DNA from: Spirometra erinaceieuropaei
Taxonomy: Eukaryota; Platyhelminthes; Cestoda; Diphyllobothriidea; Diphyllobothriidae
Length of the DNA stretch: 64,000 nucleotides
Reading direction: 5' to 3'
Assembly: GCA_902702965.1 (NCBI GenBank)
Contig: CACRXP010000014.1
Location: 2,552,005-2,616,004 of the forward strand
Shown here: positions 47,252 through 61,100 of the stretch, in pieces
How the letters are laid out: each line of letters begins with the position of its first letter
Position numbering within the stretch: the stretch's first letter is position 1
Notes under the pieces: model-generated
What the model was told of the DNA's origin: nothing
The model's input: only the letters and a program-made list of their open reading frames with translations
Database searches by the model: none
Program-made: the position numbers and the translations under genes

Positions 47252-47410
47252 CAGGTAGTCTAATGGATCCTCTGGTCGCTGCTTTACGCATTCCAGAATC
47301 CCAGAGCACAACGTCGGCATAATGTACTGTTGGAGATAAGCCCGCAAGGGCTGCGAAGCCGCAAGGAGCGCGCTCTCTTCATCCCGCTTCACTTTCTCCA
47401 ACATACTCGC
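47252..47410 (-). CDS. AK7: AK7 exon g (Dpy-30-like motif)
   Basis: Fifty-three codons, phase 0 at both ends. It reads [20 protein letters not shown], then [20 protein letters not shown] and [13 protein letters not shown], the Dpy-30-like dimerisation motif that ends AK7 ([32 protein letters not shown]). Acceptor ACCCTTCTAG, donor CTG followed by GTAATT, so a short terminal exon is still expected. Confidence 0.92.
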
Positions 47411-49079
47411 CTAGAAGGGTACAAATGACACGATATAACAATCCATCCGTTTCGCAATAATTAAATCAGATTGGCCAGCAGCCCCGAAGGAGTTCACAAT
47501 ACATTAGGAAAAACTGTAGGAACATAATAATCAGTAATTTGAGAAAAAGTGATCATTCCCAAGTCTATCAATTCTGTTCTTCCAAATAGACAGCTGAAGG
47601 ACAGTGTTTCTCAACTGGCCTAATCTCAGGGCAGAATTCTCGCTCGGAGCCCTCATGGAGAACCATCAACGATCGAAAATGTCTGCTTCCTCTTCCCCTC
47701 TCAAAGACCAGAGAACCCTGAAAAGACCCAAAGCTGAACTGCATCCTGCAATCCGTTGCATCGAGGAACCTCCATTTGTAGGCAGTGTTGAGTCGCAGCC
47801 GACTCACTGTTCAGGGCTTCCTAATGATATAGTAAACTTCCAAAACAAAACACGCAGAGAGTGACCATTCCAGTCCCTCTTTGTCGAACGGCAAAATCTC
47901 CATCAGGTTTATAAGCAGGTGCCGTTGTAGAAGCGTGTGCCCAAAACCATCTTTGACGTACTTCTAATTTTAAAATAATATTTGGATAAAATCACAGAAA
48001 CACTTGGTGGAGAAGAGGTGCTCAGTTTAAACCTTATTTGAGTAGCGTGCATTTTTCCGTCCATTTAAGATGTCCCTATAAATTTAATTCGGGTTTATTA
48101 AGTGAATACTGCGCGAAAACTCATTGAAAATGCTTATTGCATAGGGAATTGCATTTGATTTAAACGGCGTGCCGAAATGAAGTAAATACTCTTGCTTGAT
48201 AAATGAGAAACTTTCATATAATAATTCATGAAGCCCACTGTCTTCGGGGCTAATGACGTTGCGCATTGAGTGTGCCGGATACGTCTTCTGGTTCACGCTA
48301 TTCCATGAGTATCAGGAGCCAATTTATAGGCAATTGCAAGGTTATAGGCACTTCCTTCGGAGTGAACGCACAAGACTGAATTGCAAAAATCTGAGTTAGC
48401 ATTACGTTTCAGTGTGTCAGGTATTAGAAAATACCTTTAGAATTAAATTACTTTATTTCCTCAGGAACGAAATTCTGGGGAAATGTAATGCCCAACACAA
48501 CGAATATAGGGGGCAACTTCCTCATGGGCCTTTTCTATGGTGTCCTACTGAATTTACATAAGTATCAAGGATTGGTTTCAAAGGTTTACATGTACACGGG
48601 TGTGTAATTAAAAGCCAACACTGGCCTGGGAATTTAATATTAAATGCATCCCTACTAATCCATCCTATTTAAGAGCATTCCGAAGTATTTTTACGTGGAT
48701 ATTCATGCCTACTGTCAGATTGAGAGTAGAGAGGAGGAGGTCGTCAAAAGATCTGGCGCCAGAACTCACAAGCTCGCGCGTGCGGATATCGCGCACTCGT
48801 TCCTCCTCTCGAATGCGTGCCCGCTCCAGTTCCTTCTCTGCTGCCTCGCGGGCCCTCCTCAGCGCCTCCTTCTGCATTTGCACCTCGGCTCGCTCGGCAG
48901 CAGATGGACCATAATTACGTGGTCCGCCCATTGCGATATTCACCTTCCTTGTGGCCCCGGGGAACTCCTGTGGGAATTAAATTGTTTAGCACACAATATG
49001 GATAATGATCAAACGAAGAAGAATGGGAGAAAACTTAAAGAAGAAAGACGGAGGGGAAAAGGGAAGGAAGAAGAATAAA

Positions 49080-49110
<31 letters not shown>

Positions 49111-52100
49111 AGAAGAAGAAGAAGAAGAAAGAGGAGGTGAAGAATAAGAATAAGAAGAGGAGGAGGAGGAGGAGGAGGAGGAGGAGGAGGAAGAGGGGAA
49201 AGGATAAGAAAAATGAGAGGAGGGGAGCGGGAATAAGAAGAGGAGGAAGAGGAAGTAAGAGAGAAGAAAGAGGAAGGGGAGGAAGAGGGGAACTGCTGTG
49301 GGGATTAAATCGTTTAGCACACAATATGGATAATGGTCAGAAGAAGAATAGGAAAAAAGCTAAAAAAAGTCAGAAGGGAAGAAGGGAGGGAAGAAAGGAA
49401 GGAAGACGAAAAAGAAGGGGGGAACAGGGAGAAGAGGAAAGGAATAAAAGGAGGAAGAAGGGAAAAGACAAAAGAGGAGGAGGATAAGAAAAAGAAGGGG
49501 AGGGGAGCGAGGAAAAAGAAGGAAGAAGCTGAAGGGAGGAGAATAGTGAAGGAAGAGGAAGGAGTAAAAAGATAAAAAGAGGAAAAAGAAGATCGCTCTG
49601 TCACCATAACGATTTGCTTATATTCTCAAGCTTTTGAACTCATAATAGACTCCTCCATCAGAGATAAATAGCAAGAAAACAAGCACAACATCTAGGCTTG
49701 CGCTTATGGGCCGTTTTTTACTTCTTTACGCACAGTTGCCGAGGCAAGAAGCGCAGCGCGCGTGACATACGGGAATAGGTCTTAACCTATTACCTGTCAT
49801 TAAAACAAATAAGATCCGGCAGGTTCGGTGATCTGAGTCCAATCTGCTTGCCTCGCAGTCGAGCGCAGGCCATCTGAGTTAGGAAGAAGTAGATAAGTTG
49901 GGCACCGGAACTATTAGCTTATGTTTCTGAACTTTCGAACTCGTGTAGGAGCTCATCGACAGAGATGCCAACTTCAGCATAACAAACAACCTTAATAAGG
50001 AGTAGTAGCCAAGTAAATATCAGTGGCGCAGGTCTGGACGTGAATGTCAGCCCAAGGTCGAAGTATCGATTGACTAAGTTCTCACCCGAGACTCGGGCTT
50101 AAATCGATCCTCGGCTTGTCTTGCTTTCAACATGAGCAGCTACATTGGCTGCAATATTGAACTTGTGATTTGTTTTCCGTAGCAGAGTAATGTGACGGGC
50201 TGCTAACTGATGGGATAACTTGGACCTCGTAGTCGACCCAATGTTGTGTGTTTGCGTGGAGCGGCCAACTGGTAGTCTAAGAGTCAGACTGCAATGACTC
50301 CTTCTTAATGTGACCTCTATGGCATTCCCACTCCGCGAGATCCGGGCCGTGTGTGACGGTACGCCCAGGTGCGGCTCTGGCTGCGCCAGCTCCTTTTTGT
50401 TAGTAAAACTCACGGTCACTTTCTGTGTGGATCAGGAGGTGTGAAGTGGAGAGCCAAAGTTTGGGCTCGGCCGTGCCATCCACCTGCGCCTTCCCCGTCT
50501 TCGGTCTTCTTGACTCTGTTTTGGCACCGGGTCGAGTTGGGGGAGGAGAGGAGAGTGCGGTAGAGGCTGCGCAAGCCTACATTCACTATTAACTAAGTCA
50601 GATGCAAGTTACTGAGCCTGCCTCAACATGGTGTAGAGAACATGGTGAACATCGTCGGCAACGACCGTCGAACTGTCGCACGCATGCACGCTCCATCTTA
50701 AACGGCTAATCATATCTGGGAGAGTGATACTGAAAACGCTAAAGAAGGATAAGAGAAGGCGGAAACAGCACTTTTAACAGGAAAATCGGGAATCGCAGGT
50801 CTGCCGGTTTCAGTTTGCATCTTAAACCCTCTCTTAATACACCTCCTTCAGAGCGTTGTGTTCCCTAGACAAATTTTGACGAGGAAGACTTTACCAGAGA
50901 ACCGGCGCACTCATTGCGTTTCTTGTGGACGCAGGCACTGCCGTCCACATATTTAAGCATTCGAATGATGCTATAATCATTTCTCAATCTAAACTGGCTC
51001 TTGCTAACTGAAACACGGTCCATCAGACAACGAAACGCCAGAAGTAAGCAAGATTCATTGACCGTAGGAGACTGGCAGTCTTGGCACTGAAACCTTCCGC
51101 TGCACCATACGAATGAAAAACGTTAGAAGTAGGGGGGAGGGAAGTTGACTTAGCCCATAAATGAATGTCTGAGTTGTTCGAGGCCCGATGGGAATTGGGA
51201 GAGCTTTCACATGGCCAGTTGCGTGCAGACTGCCTCCAGGTTTAAGAAAATCAAGATCAAATCAAATATGATTTTGCATTCTGTTTTTACCCCGATTCAT
51301 TCATCTCGAGAAGAATTTATTCCCTTCCCTCGGGCCAGCAGGCCAAAAGCTCATGAGATGTTGATTGTAATAGTGATGACATCGTCCTAATAACAAAAAT
51401 TGGCCTATTGAGCTCGTAAATGTCCGCGTTCGCGCCCCCAAACGAATCTGCGATCTGATTGGTTGATATGGGCGCCGCGATAACGTTGCCAGGGGCGCAA
51501 TCGACTACGTGCGCTGACACATGCTAATCGATAACATCCGGTGTTCGAGCGGGCTCAGGCAATCCCAGGGCGGCACTTCCTACTCTCCCACCTAGCCTTC
51601 CGCACGCTCAGTTCGGCCGACATTCTTTTCATTCCTTTCTCGCCCGCTCTCTGTTTCTTTTTTATTCTTGACTGACCATTTCCACAGCGACCCTTGCCTA
51701 AGGTAGTTATATGTCTAGCTATTGATGGCCTTCCTATTCACCGGAAGACAAAGCTTGAGTTTTGGCCTATTTGATGTAGGTTCATGGAGCCCATAGTCAG
51801 CACAGTATTTGCTGTAGGAATATATTGCGGCGTAGGCAAGCCGCCGGACGTCCAGGCATTCTGCAAACCGTAGGTGGATGAGTTGTCATCATTGTCCAAG
51901 AATGACTTGCATGTCAATGCTATTGACGTAACCCTGCACGTCTGCTTAGCTGCTATCATATGTGATGCTCCAGCTAGGGCGTTTATTAAGCAAATTAGGT
52001 ATGTCAATGCCTACTACGGCGGGGAGAGATGTTACGTCAAAGGTGAATATGTAGACAAGGTTGTATACGATGGCGTCTCAGAGCCATTGAGGGCTGATGA

Positions 52101-55100
52101 GGATTTTTTTTATCTGCGCCAGACAACCCCTACCACACAGGCATGTCACCCTTGTTGGCATGTGACGTTGGGATGATCAGTGCGATTAATTGTCTTATTA
52201 TTACTGTGATGACCACAGTATGGGTGTGGTGGTGGTGGTTGTCGCGGTTTCGGTGCTGGTAGTGGCGGTGGCAAGTGCGACCGGAGGCGGATTGAGAAAG
52301 TCAAACCGCGTGTATACGCGTGCCACACACGACATTGTCCCTCTGGGTGGCTCGGATCTGATGTTTATAGGAGTGTCATAAAAGCCACATCACGGAGATG
52401 CCACTGCAGCCGGACTTTTAGTCCTTTAGACACCATGAGAACCCAATTATCTCGTTAGTTGGCAGCTCCCAAGCCGCGGTTCTTAGCGTGCTGTGTTGGT
52501 GTCAAGGCGATGGATTCCCAATCGGCCTCACCCACTCTCTCTCCCTCCCTCTCCCTTCCCTCCCCCATGCACCAGCCGACTTTCCGGGCCTGTCAATTAT
52601 CCGGTGAAGGGATTGGACGCAGTGGCTTGCGTGGCGGGAAGGTCTATGTCTAAGCATGCCACCACACCCCACCCCCTGTACGACCACGCGGACTCTTCAT
52701 CGACCGATTGACGCGCGCTGTTAGCCAATCTGACTCTCATTTTGCTCCAACGCATCTACAGCGGGTCCGTCGTGAGAACCTTGCCTCGCCATCGCAGCAA
52801 GGTGAGTGAGGCAGACGAGATTGCGGTAGGGGCAGTGTAAGTGTGTCCCACGATAAATTAATTCATGCGCAAGTTACCGTCCTGAACTCACTCCGTGGGG
52901 CACATGGTAAACTTCGGTCTTNNNNNNNNNNNNNNNNNNNNNNNNNNNNNNNNNNNNNNNNNNNNNNNNNNNNNNNNNNNNNNNNNNNNNNNNNNNNNNN
53001 NNNNNNNNNNNNNNNNNNNNNNNNNNNNNNNNNNNNNNNNNNNNNNNNNNNNNNNNNNNNNNNNNNNNNNNNNNNNNNNNNNNNNNNNNNNNNNNNNNNN
53101 NNNNNNNNNNNNNNNNNNTGGTGACAGAAACTGCCAATTTAAAGGCCGACTGACCTTGGAGGCCTCAGACATAATGTCGAAGGTCAGGAGAGGCACTTTC
53201 TTGTCTTCAAAGAAGGCCTGCACCGAGCCCGCGTCCAGGCTTCCGGCCATGAGAGAGACCAACTGCTGCACTGGATTGCCTACTTCTCCCGAACTGGGAC
53301 TAGCCACGATCAGCCGCTGCATCTGAATTGGAGAGAGTGTCTGCTTCAACTCCTCGTCAGCCAGCACCGCGGCGACCTCGGAGCCGGCATGATGTGCTCG
53401 AAAGAGCACCAGTCGTCGCAGAAAGCCCTCCTCATTATTGTGCGTGCCCGCAACCTCCTCCTCCGGCAATCGCAGTGTCCTGTCGAGGAGGAAGCGATCA
53501 GTGGCTTGCAGGAAGATGACACAGTCCGGAAGGATGTTCTTGGGTAGCTGCGTTGGTAGTGGAAATGGCATGAGAGTGAGCGGTTCCGAAGTGAGGTCGG
53601 GCATCTCGCGTTCACGTTCAGCCCTCGCTTCCTCAAGCTGAGCGGTCACTTGCTCAGGTGGGGGTTCGTCTTTTTTCGCGGCTTCTCCACCGCCGCCTCC
53701 CTCCTCACCACCCTCCTCCTCCGCCTCCTCCTCCTCTTCCTCGTCATCTCCGGCTAGTGGGATCAAATATTTGCGGCATTTAGTCAAGATTTGGCACTCT
53801 ACCCATGCAGTTAAATGTTCAGTTTGATATGCTGCTGGTGAATAAACAGTAGCACGAATACGTCGGGTTAATGCTCACAGGCAGTAATTAGTTACAGAAA
53901 AGTTGTTTATTCGTACGTTTGACGGAATTTCGAGAAAATGCAGCTTACTCTCCGGTGCATTCTTTTGTAAACAGGTGCATTTTAGCCAAAACGGTTCTAT
54001 TTTTGGGGTTCTCAAAGGTCCCAGCACGCGAGGCCTATCTTAGAAAGCCTTTGATGCTGTTGACGTGAAACACCAGTGAAAACTTTCTTCAATAACTAGT
54101 TGTCGAGAATCTAAAGTCACTAAAGGTTTCTCAGACCGCAGTAACACAGAGGAATTCACGAAGGCAGAAAGTACTCCAACTGGAGGGGTAGTTCCTTTTT
54201 GTTGAAACCTTGTGCATTGTGCGGGGCACCAGGTTGTGTGTGGTACGCTCAGACGGGCTGTCGAGCTCTGTCGGCGATTTACGTTCAATCCCAGCATCAG
54301 ATGACTAACCGGCACAGACAACCGACTGTACATGGTAGTGGAGAGGAGAGAGGTCCGTCTCAACGGCACTTCAGCGCATTCCTCCCTGTAGACACTGACG
54401 CGCTTTGAAGCTATCCGGACGCGCTAAAAGCCTTGGCTTGAAGGACTGACCACTGGCAAGGTAACTCGATCCACTTAGGATGGAGAGTCAGAATGGAATA
54501 GCTCCTTCTTAATGTTACCACTATGGCGCTCCCAATCAGATGAGATCCAAGTCTATCATTTATTGTTTGCGCGGGAATATGCTCCATCGTGCATGGACCT
54601 GGTTGTGTGTGTGACACGCATGGACGGGCAGTTTAGCTTTGTCAGTCACCGTGTCCGATCCCGCTTATGGTTCGTCCAAACGCAGTTTTGCCACCGCGTC
54701 TAAGAGGGTGAGAGAGGAAAGGGTGCGACAGATGCTGCGAAAGTCTGCTATCAGGCGTGGAACAGGCAGTTGACATCGTAACTCGCAAGGTTAACCTGGC
54801 AGATGGGCATAAAAGATTCCGACAGGGCTGCTCCATCGGAAAATCCTCACCTATCTCTGCTGTGGACCACCAAATGAGCAGAGCACTATTTTGACAAAGG
54901 GCATTGTGCGACTCAACAAGGCTTCAAGTGGGCTGGTTTGGCAAAGATCTGGCGAAGAGCAAGTAACTACGAGTAAGGTTAAGGAATCAACAGACTGAAT
55001 AAAGGGCATGTTTACTGAGCGATTTGCAGGTTCGTTCATGTCCACCCGGTAAAAATGATAAAAGTTATTACCAAGGTAACTGGATTTCGCATCTAGATTT

Positions 55101-58100
55101 TGGCAACCTCAACAGAAACAGCTAAACATGACGAATGGTCTTCAAACATTAGCTGTGTGTGTCCTATCCTTTGAACGTCCTTAAGGCTCTTGGGGGGAAT
55201 AAAGACGAAACCAGTTATTCATAGGTGTTATGGCAGATGTCAAATAACCCACTTTGACTCAACTGTGAAAAACTCTGTGCCTCTGTGAGATTCGAGCCCA
55301 CCAAAGCAAGGGGAGGCTTTAGTACAGCCAACGCTCTAACCATCTGAGCTACGAGGCCCCACCGGACGACGCGAGTGTAATCACATTTGGGTCAAGTTTA
55401 CCCGCCCAACCCACTGCAAGGCCCAGAATTCACTAAATCTGATGCAGTAAGCTAACTGCCCAAGTAGGTGATCCTAAGTAATTCACCTAGAATCCACCAG
55501 ATGACCGCCAGTCTGCTGAGAAAATGGAGAAATGGCATGATTTTTGTTGCTTTCCTGCAAACCGAGGTCTTAATTTCGCCGGAAGAACTTCGCTGCTCCT
55601 GTTCTTCTTCCCTCGTGAATTGCATATCAGGGAAGATTACGTTGAACAGTCTCCTGTCTTGCCTGCCTGGATCCAATGGCAAAATAACGTCAAGACTGCC
55701 GGAGGCAGACATGGACACAATGACTGACAAGGACGAACGGCTCGTCTACGCGTGCCAAACTCGACGTGCTCCGAACTGCATGTACATGACTTTCACGTAG
55801 GGCGGGGGAGTGGGTCCCAATCTCGTATTTGGGGCAGTCGCATAGAGGTCACGTTAGGAAAGAACCATTGCACCCTGACTCTTAGTCCCTCATTCAGTCA
55901 CAGCGCACGCACAATACTGACAACGAAGACTAAGTTAAGCCGTCAGATGGAAATCTTCTATGACGACTTCAACTACGTCGTGGTATATCTAGACGCGCCA
56001 CAGAAATGTGCTAATTTGCCCTGGGAATAAATTACCCAATATCAGCCTCACTCTCCTTTTCCTCTCGGTGAATCAATTGGCTGAGCATCCCATGAGGTTC
56101 TGCATGTCTGAAACCTTGTCCTTCAACTGTCGACAAGACCACAAGGGACGCCTATGCTGCATCCGGAAACCAACTTCACATCCAAGTAAGTTAGCATATT
56201 CCCGCGCTTGTCTGGCAGAATGTAAGCCTGTGGTTCAAGAGTTAGATGCAGAGCCTTGCTGCGCAAGTAGGGTCATGCTCAGATACATCAAGTGCTGCGG
56301 TCTACTTTAAGAACGTAACAAAAACAGGTACTTCCGAGGTGGCCAATGTGGTCCCACCTGTTTTTGTGCTTACTGCTTCCCTATTTCACGATTTTTGCGT
56401 CACACCGAACTAAAAAAATACTTCGTTTGATAGATGGCGCAAATAGCGTTTACGGATAGCGACTGTTCTTTCAGTTTTTATAGCTTGAGTACGTATTTTA
56501 CGCCTGATATTTGAGAGGGAAAGAACGACGTTTTTATACGGAAACGAGGAAGAAGATGCTGTTTGCTTACCTGAGAATAAGGCCACTGCCTGAGACTTAG
56601 TCTTTGGAAATCCATCCAGTATAAAGCCCTGATTCTGACAGGGCTTTGAGTTCAGTTTCTTTTTGAGGAATCTGGAAATTGGATAAGAAAGTTTAGGCAA
56701 CCGAGTCAAAATGACTGTAGACATGAAGTATTTCGTTTGGAAAGTCAGGAGAAGCGTCTCTGTCAACGACTGACCATGGTTATCGCAAAAACGTTGTCGA
56801 ATTTATCTAGAAATATTACTGCCAAACATGTAAGAACAGACCACCACACCACACTTATGCTCCCCATTTCAAAAACATCTCGTCTTGTAAAGGGGTCGTT
56901 TGAAAAATGTCTTCGGATTTCTGTGATCCCTGCTCAAATTTCCAGGGCGACTAGGGTCAGTGTTGAGGTTATGGGAAGGGTTAAGGTGGGATCAGCGTTA
57001 AGAGTAGTATGAAGGCTAGGGTTAATGTTTGGCATATTGTTACGGTTATGACACGGAAATATGCACCCTTACTTCTATTTTGTGCAATGCAACCTCCATT
57101 ACCGTCCGGACGGGTTCCTACTCCCGTGTCTTACTAAGTTGGAAAACAGTGGGTTAAGCAAAGAACCCTGGCTTTCAACTTTTTATGGTCCGAACTATAT
57201 ACAGTCTCTAGTAGTGTGAGAGGGCTCTCTGCCTTGCACGAAATTTTATCTATCAGAGTTAAACACTCAGGCAGAAATATAGGTTAACAACAGTCCGAGA
57301 GTAGTCTAAAGCATCTTTGCAACCATGCTCTTTCTCACGCGCTCCTTCCAACATGTGTTTAGTCATTCGTGTAATTCCTTTCTTGTGACCAGGGGGACTG
57401 CGAGATTCTGGGGCTCGTCGTTGCAAGACAACTGCGGCTTCGTCAAGTCCACACGCCACTGGCATTTCAACACAACAGTCAGGCATCTGTCGTCCGCACC
57501 AGATATTCATATTTGTCAGTGAAAGATATCGGTTTAGGACCCCAAAGACTTACTTGCACAGAAGATCGTTAGTGAGTCGACCTTTGTGTTCCTGAAGACT
57601 CTCCTTAATCTCCTCCAGTTGTTCGGCCGGATCTTCTTCCTCCTCCTCCGCTGCCTCATCCTCGTCCTCGTGTTTTTCAGCCATGGATTCGGGGGTCCCA
57701 CCCTCCTCCTTACTGCTGGCAACTTTTCTTTCCTAAAATGGATTAGACAACCACTGCAGACGTCTTGTAGTACGAAGACGTTTTTGTTCTATGAATTAGT
57801 TTCCAAAACCACCTCCATGCGGTTTCGATTCACATAAAGAGTCACCTGCCACTACCACCCCTGTCTACAGTCGGTGAGTGGTCTTCTGAAATGTTAACTG
57901 GAATTCAAAAATGTGTTTTCAACTAGAAAGGACTACCTAAGTGGGGGTATAACATTGATTATCTTGCAGAATAATCCCAGAATATTTCAAACACGCTAGA
58001 ATGTTGGCATTTGAATGCATGCCTTTTCAGCTGCTTGCAAAAGCACATTCGATAGAGAGTGACTACTTAACTAGTATGCATTTTTACATTGATTTTTGGT

Positions 58101-61100
58101 GCTACCATAAATTCGAATATATTTTATAGAAACCATGCAGAAAAATACTACTTCATGAAATCGTTAGGTATAAGCACTTTTTGAACATTTATATTCAGAG
58201 AAGAAGTATATCTAAGTCATAAAAGCTGTACGATTTCCGAATAATTTTGTGATCGGTCTGCCGTTGTATTTTTGTTTAGGGCTTTCACCCAACAAGTTAT
58301 ATACCTTCCTCGTAAGAAAAGTCATTCATTCCTCAAAGTTTCTGAAACGACTCCATAGAGGGCTCATGAAATTTAGCAGTGGAAGTTGACTGTGCTGTAT
58401 AATTCTGAGGAGCATTAATAAATGGACGGATACGACGCTATTTATGTCGGATCTTATTTCGTAGCCGTAATTGCAATAGACAAGCCCCAGTCTAGCCCTT
58501 AACCCCAACCCCTAAACCGAGCCCCTAACCCTAACGTTAACCCTTAACGCCAACCCCTAACTGGTACGGCCACGAAGTAAGATCCTGCCGCTATTTGATT
58601 TAAAATCGTACCGTCCTGCAAAATATCATAATTATAAAATTTTTTTAAAACCGAAAAATACACTTTGTTCGAGTATAAAAGTGAAAGAAGACATGACTTG
58701 CTAGCAAACGACTGCAGGAAAGAACATGTTTGCGGCAGTTCTCCATAACATTTGTCTATATTTACAAGGATTTCAAAGACAATTAGAAAAAATGGATGCC
58801 ACTTAAGTGGCCACTTTCTAGCCGAGCGTGCTATTCTTAGCAAATCGAAAGAGGTTCACTTAAAACCTAACATCCTGGCGAGCCTGAAATATACGTTTGT
58901 GCCTCAAGACAATCAGTATTGCAACAGCATGAAGGTAATCATTCCTAAACAAAAGCACATTTCAGAATTTTCACTAACATTTCATAAGTTCTGCCACTGA
59001 CCGTACGTTGTGATAATCACTATGACAACGCACTGGCATTAGGATTAGTCTGAAGTTTGTTAATAGAGTCGAGTCTGTTACGCAGCGTTGTGAAACCCAT
59101 TATATGATCAAATAATAATAATGGAACGCAAAACTGTGTGGTGCTGATCATTCTGGTTTCGAAATTTCTTGCATAAATGTGTTTTGTGGCCAGCTCTGTA
59201 GCACGGCTGACAGGAGGAAGTAATATGACGCAGCATAGCGACAACGGCTCCCGTAATGACAATCAGCACAGGCTTGCAGCATTTGAGTACGTGTTGGTGA
59301 GATACGTAAACGTCCTTTCTCATAGACTGTACTCTGCCGGAGAGGAGACAATCAGTACATCTAACAGAGGCAGATACCCAAGTAATAACTTGCAGTTATA
59401 GTAGGAAAAACGTTAATCGGGTCAGGTTATTTGACCGGCCAAGAAAGTCAACCCGGCGAGATACTGTTTCCGTCTGGTGCTCGAGAGTAGCGACGACAGT
59501 GCCGTTGTCGTTTCTGCATTACCAGTCAGTAAAGTGATTTCCCCTTCCTCATGCAATTGGTCTCACAAATGGAGCGGACGCACACTACTTTCAGTGACAA
59601 TGCCGGTAGGTCAACTTCTCGTGCCAAAATCACGCAAATATTCCGCGTCTTTAATGACGCAAGGTTAATAACGGCTCGAAGGTGGGTGACCAAACAGTCA
59701 TTGGATCAGGGCCGGTCATCTGTCAAGAATGTGGGGCTGCTGATTTTGGCAAGTATGTGTTGACATGGCAGCTACACTAGTTATACCGCAAACCCTATAC
59801 GTCCACGATATTCATCTGATGATGTCCCTGAGTGGTAATCCTAGGCTTCATGCGAATATAATTCTCATTCAAACGATCGAGTTTCCGTATTTGGATTTTA
59901 CTTCATTTAATGTGCTCGCTTTTGGAATACGCGTCCCGAAATACTCAATTTCAAATGCTGACGGCCAAAGAATGTGAAACCTTTAGACTTCATCCCTAAA
60001 CAACTAGTATTCAGAGATTTATGGCAGCGGCTATATTATGCAAGTAAAGTTTGTAGTACTCGTGACTGTTAGCGGATGTTAGGGCAGTTATAAGTCATAA
60101 ACCTGCGGGTTTTTAGCGGCGAACTTATCCTCGGGAAAGGGCATGGTAGCACAATTCCACGGACGTGGTAAACATGAAATGTTTTGAGAAGATCTGGTCA
60201 TTATTCAAAAATGCAAATAATCATATTGATTTTAAGAGGCCAAAATGCATTTCGCGTCACTGGAGTCCTCTCCCAGTGAAGGAACATTCGAAAAAGTGTT
60301 GCCAGCTGGACATTTATCACATGGGCTGAGATAACACATTACTGACTTCGCTCAATCCTCGAGGTATTCGTCAGATTGCCCTTATCCTGCCGACAGATTT
60401 TCCTGGGCAGATTTGGCGAGGAATCGTTGAGAAATAATGTCAATGAGAGTACATGAGAATATGTAATCTGGTAAACGTACCAACTCCGCGATGGTTTCAT
60501 CAATCACGTCCTTTAACCGTATGTGGGGCAGACCATAGATTTCAGCCAGTTTGCTGGCTAGTGTCGACTTTCCGGACATTGGAGGCCCGAGGATACACAT
60601 ACGGATGGGCTGTGACGAGATAAAATGAGGGTCTTAAAGCCGGCCATAGGATAAAATCGAGAAAAAAACTTGGAGCTGCGAAAATTCCCATAGCAGTAAT
60701 CAGAAGGCGAGGTGGGCATAGGTAGCTTTCGATAAATGCACCTCGGACCAATATGGGATCGGGGTAAAAGCAAAAACATGTCAGTGATAAGAGAAATCAA
60801 TTAACGTTGATCTTAAAACACAGGCGGGGGTGGGAATGTGGGAAGGGGGTGACCAGTAAAAGTGTCAGGGGCGGGGTGAGAGCGAAAAGGCGCGAAGAGT
60901 TGCAGCGTTAGTCGACCTTGGACCACTGCAGGTGCGGAGCCTGAACGTGGTTCTTCTTTGCGCAGGAGATTGTTTGCGTAACCTGATGGCGGCCGCTTCT
61001 GCTGTTTCTAACAGGCGCTGGCCCAGTAGCTTAGGATTAGTTGGATGAGACCTTATAAATCACACGAAAAGCTTCGCTGGGGTCCATACGATGTCCAGAA

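Noticed and set aside
48986..49607. Long Lys/Glu- or Ser-rich frames on both strands
   Set aside because: Produced by the polypurine simple repeat in intron sequence.
52843..53787. Frames running through the N run
   Set aside because: Only the AK7 exon e part (53155-53753) is supported; the rest is gap.
57259..57522. Open frames between AK7 exons c and d
   Set aside because: Exon c joins exon d directly in phase (the split Lys codon), leaving no room for another exon.
57534..57837. Frames on both strands opposite AK7 exon c
   Set aside because: Shadows of the exon in other frames.
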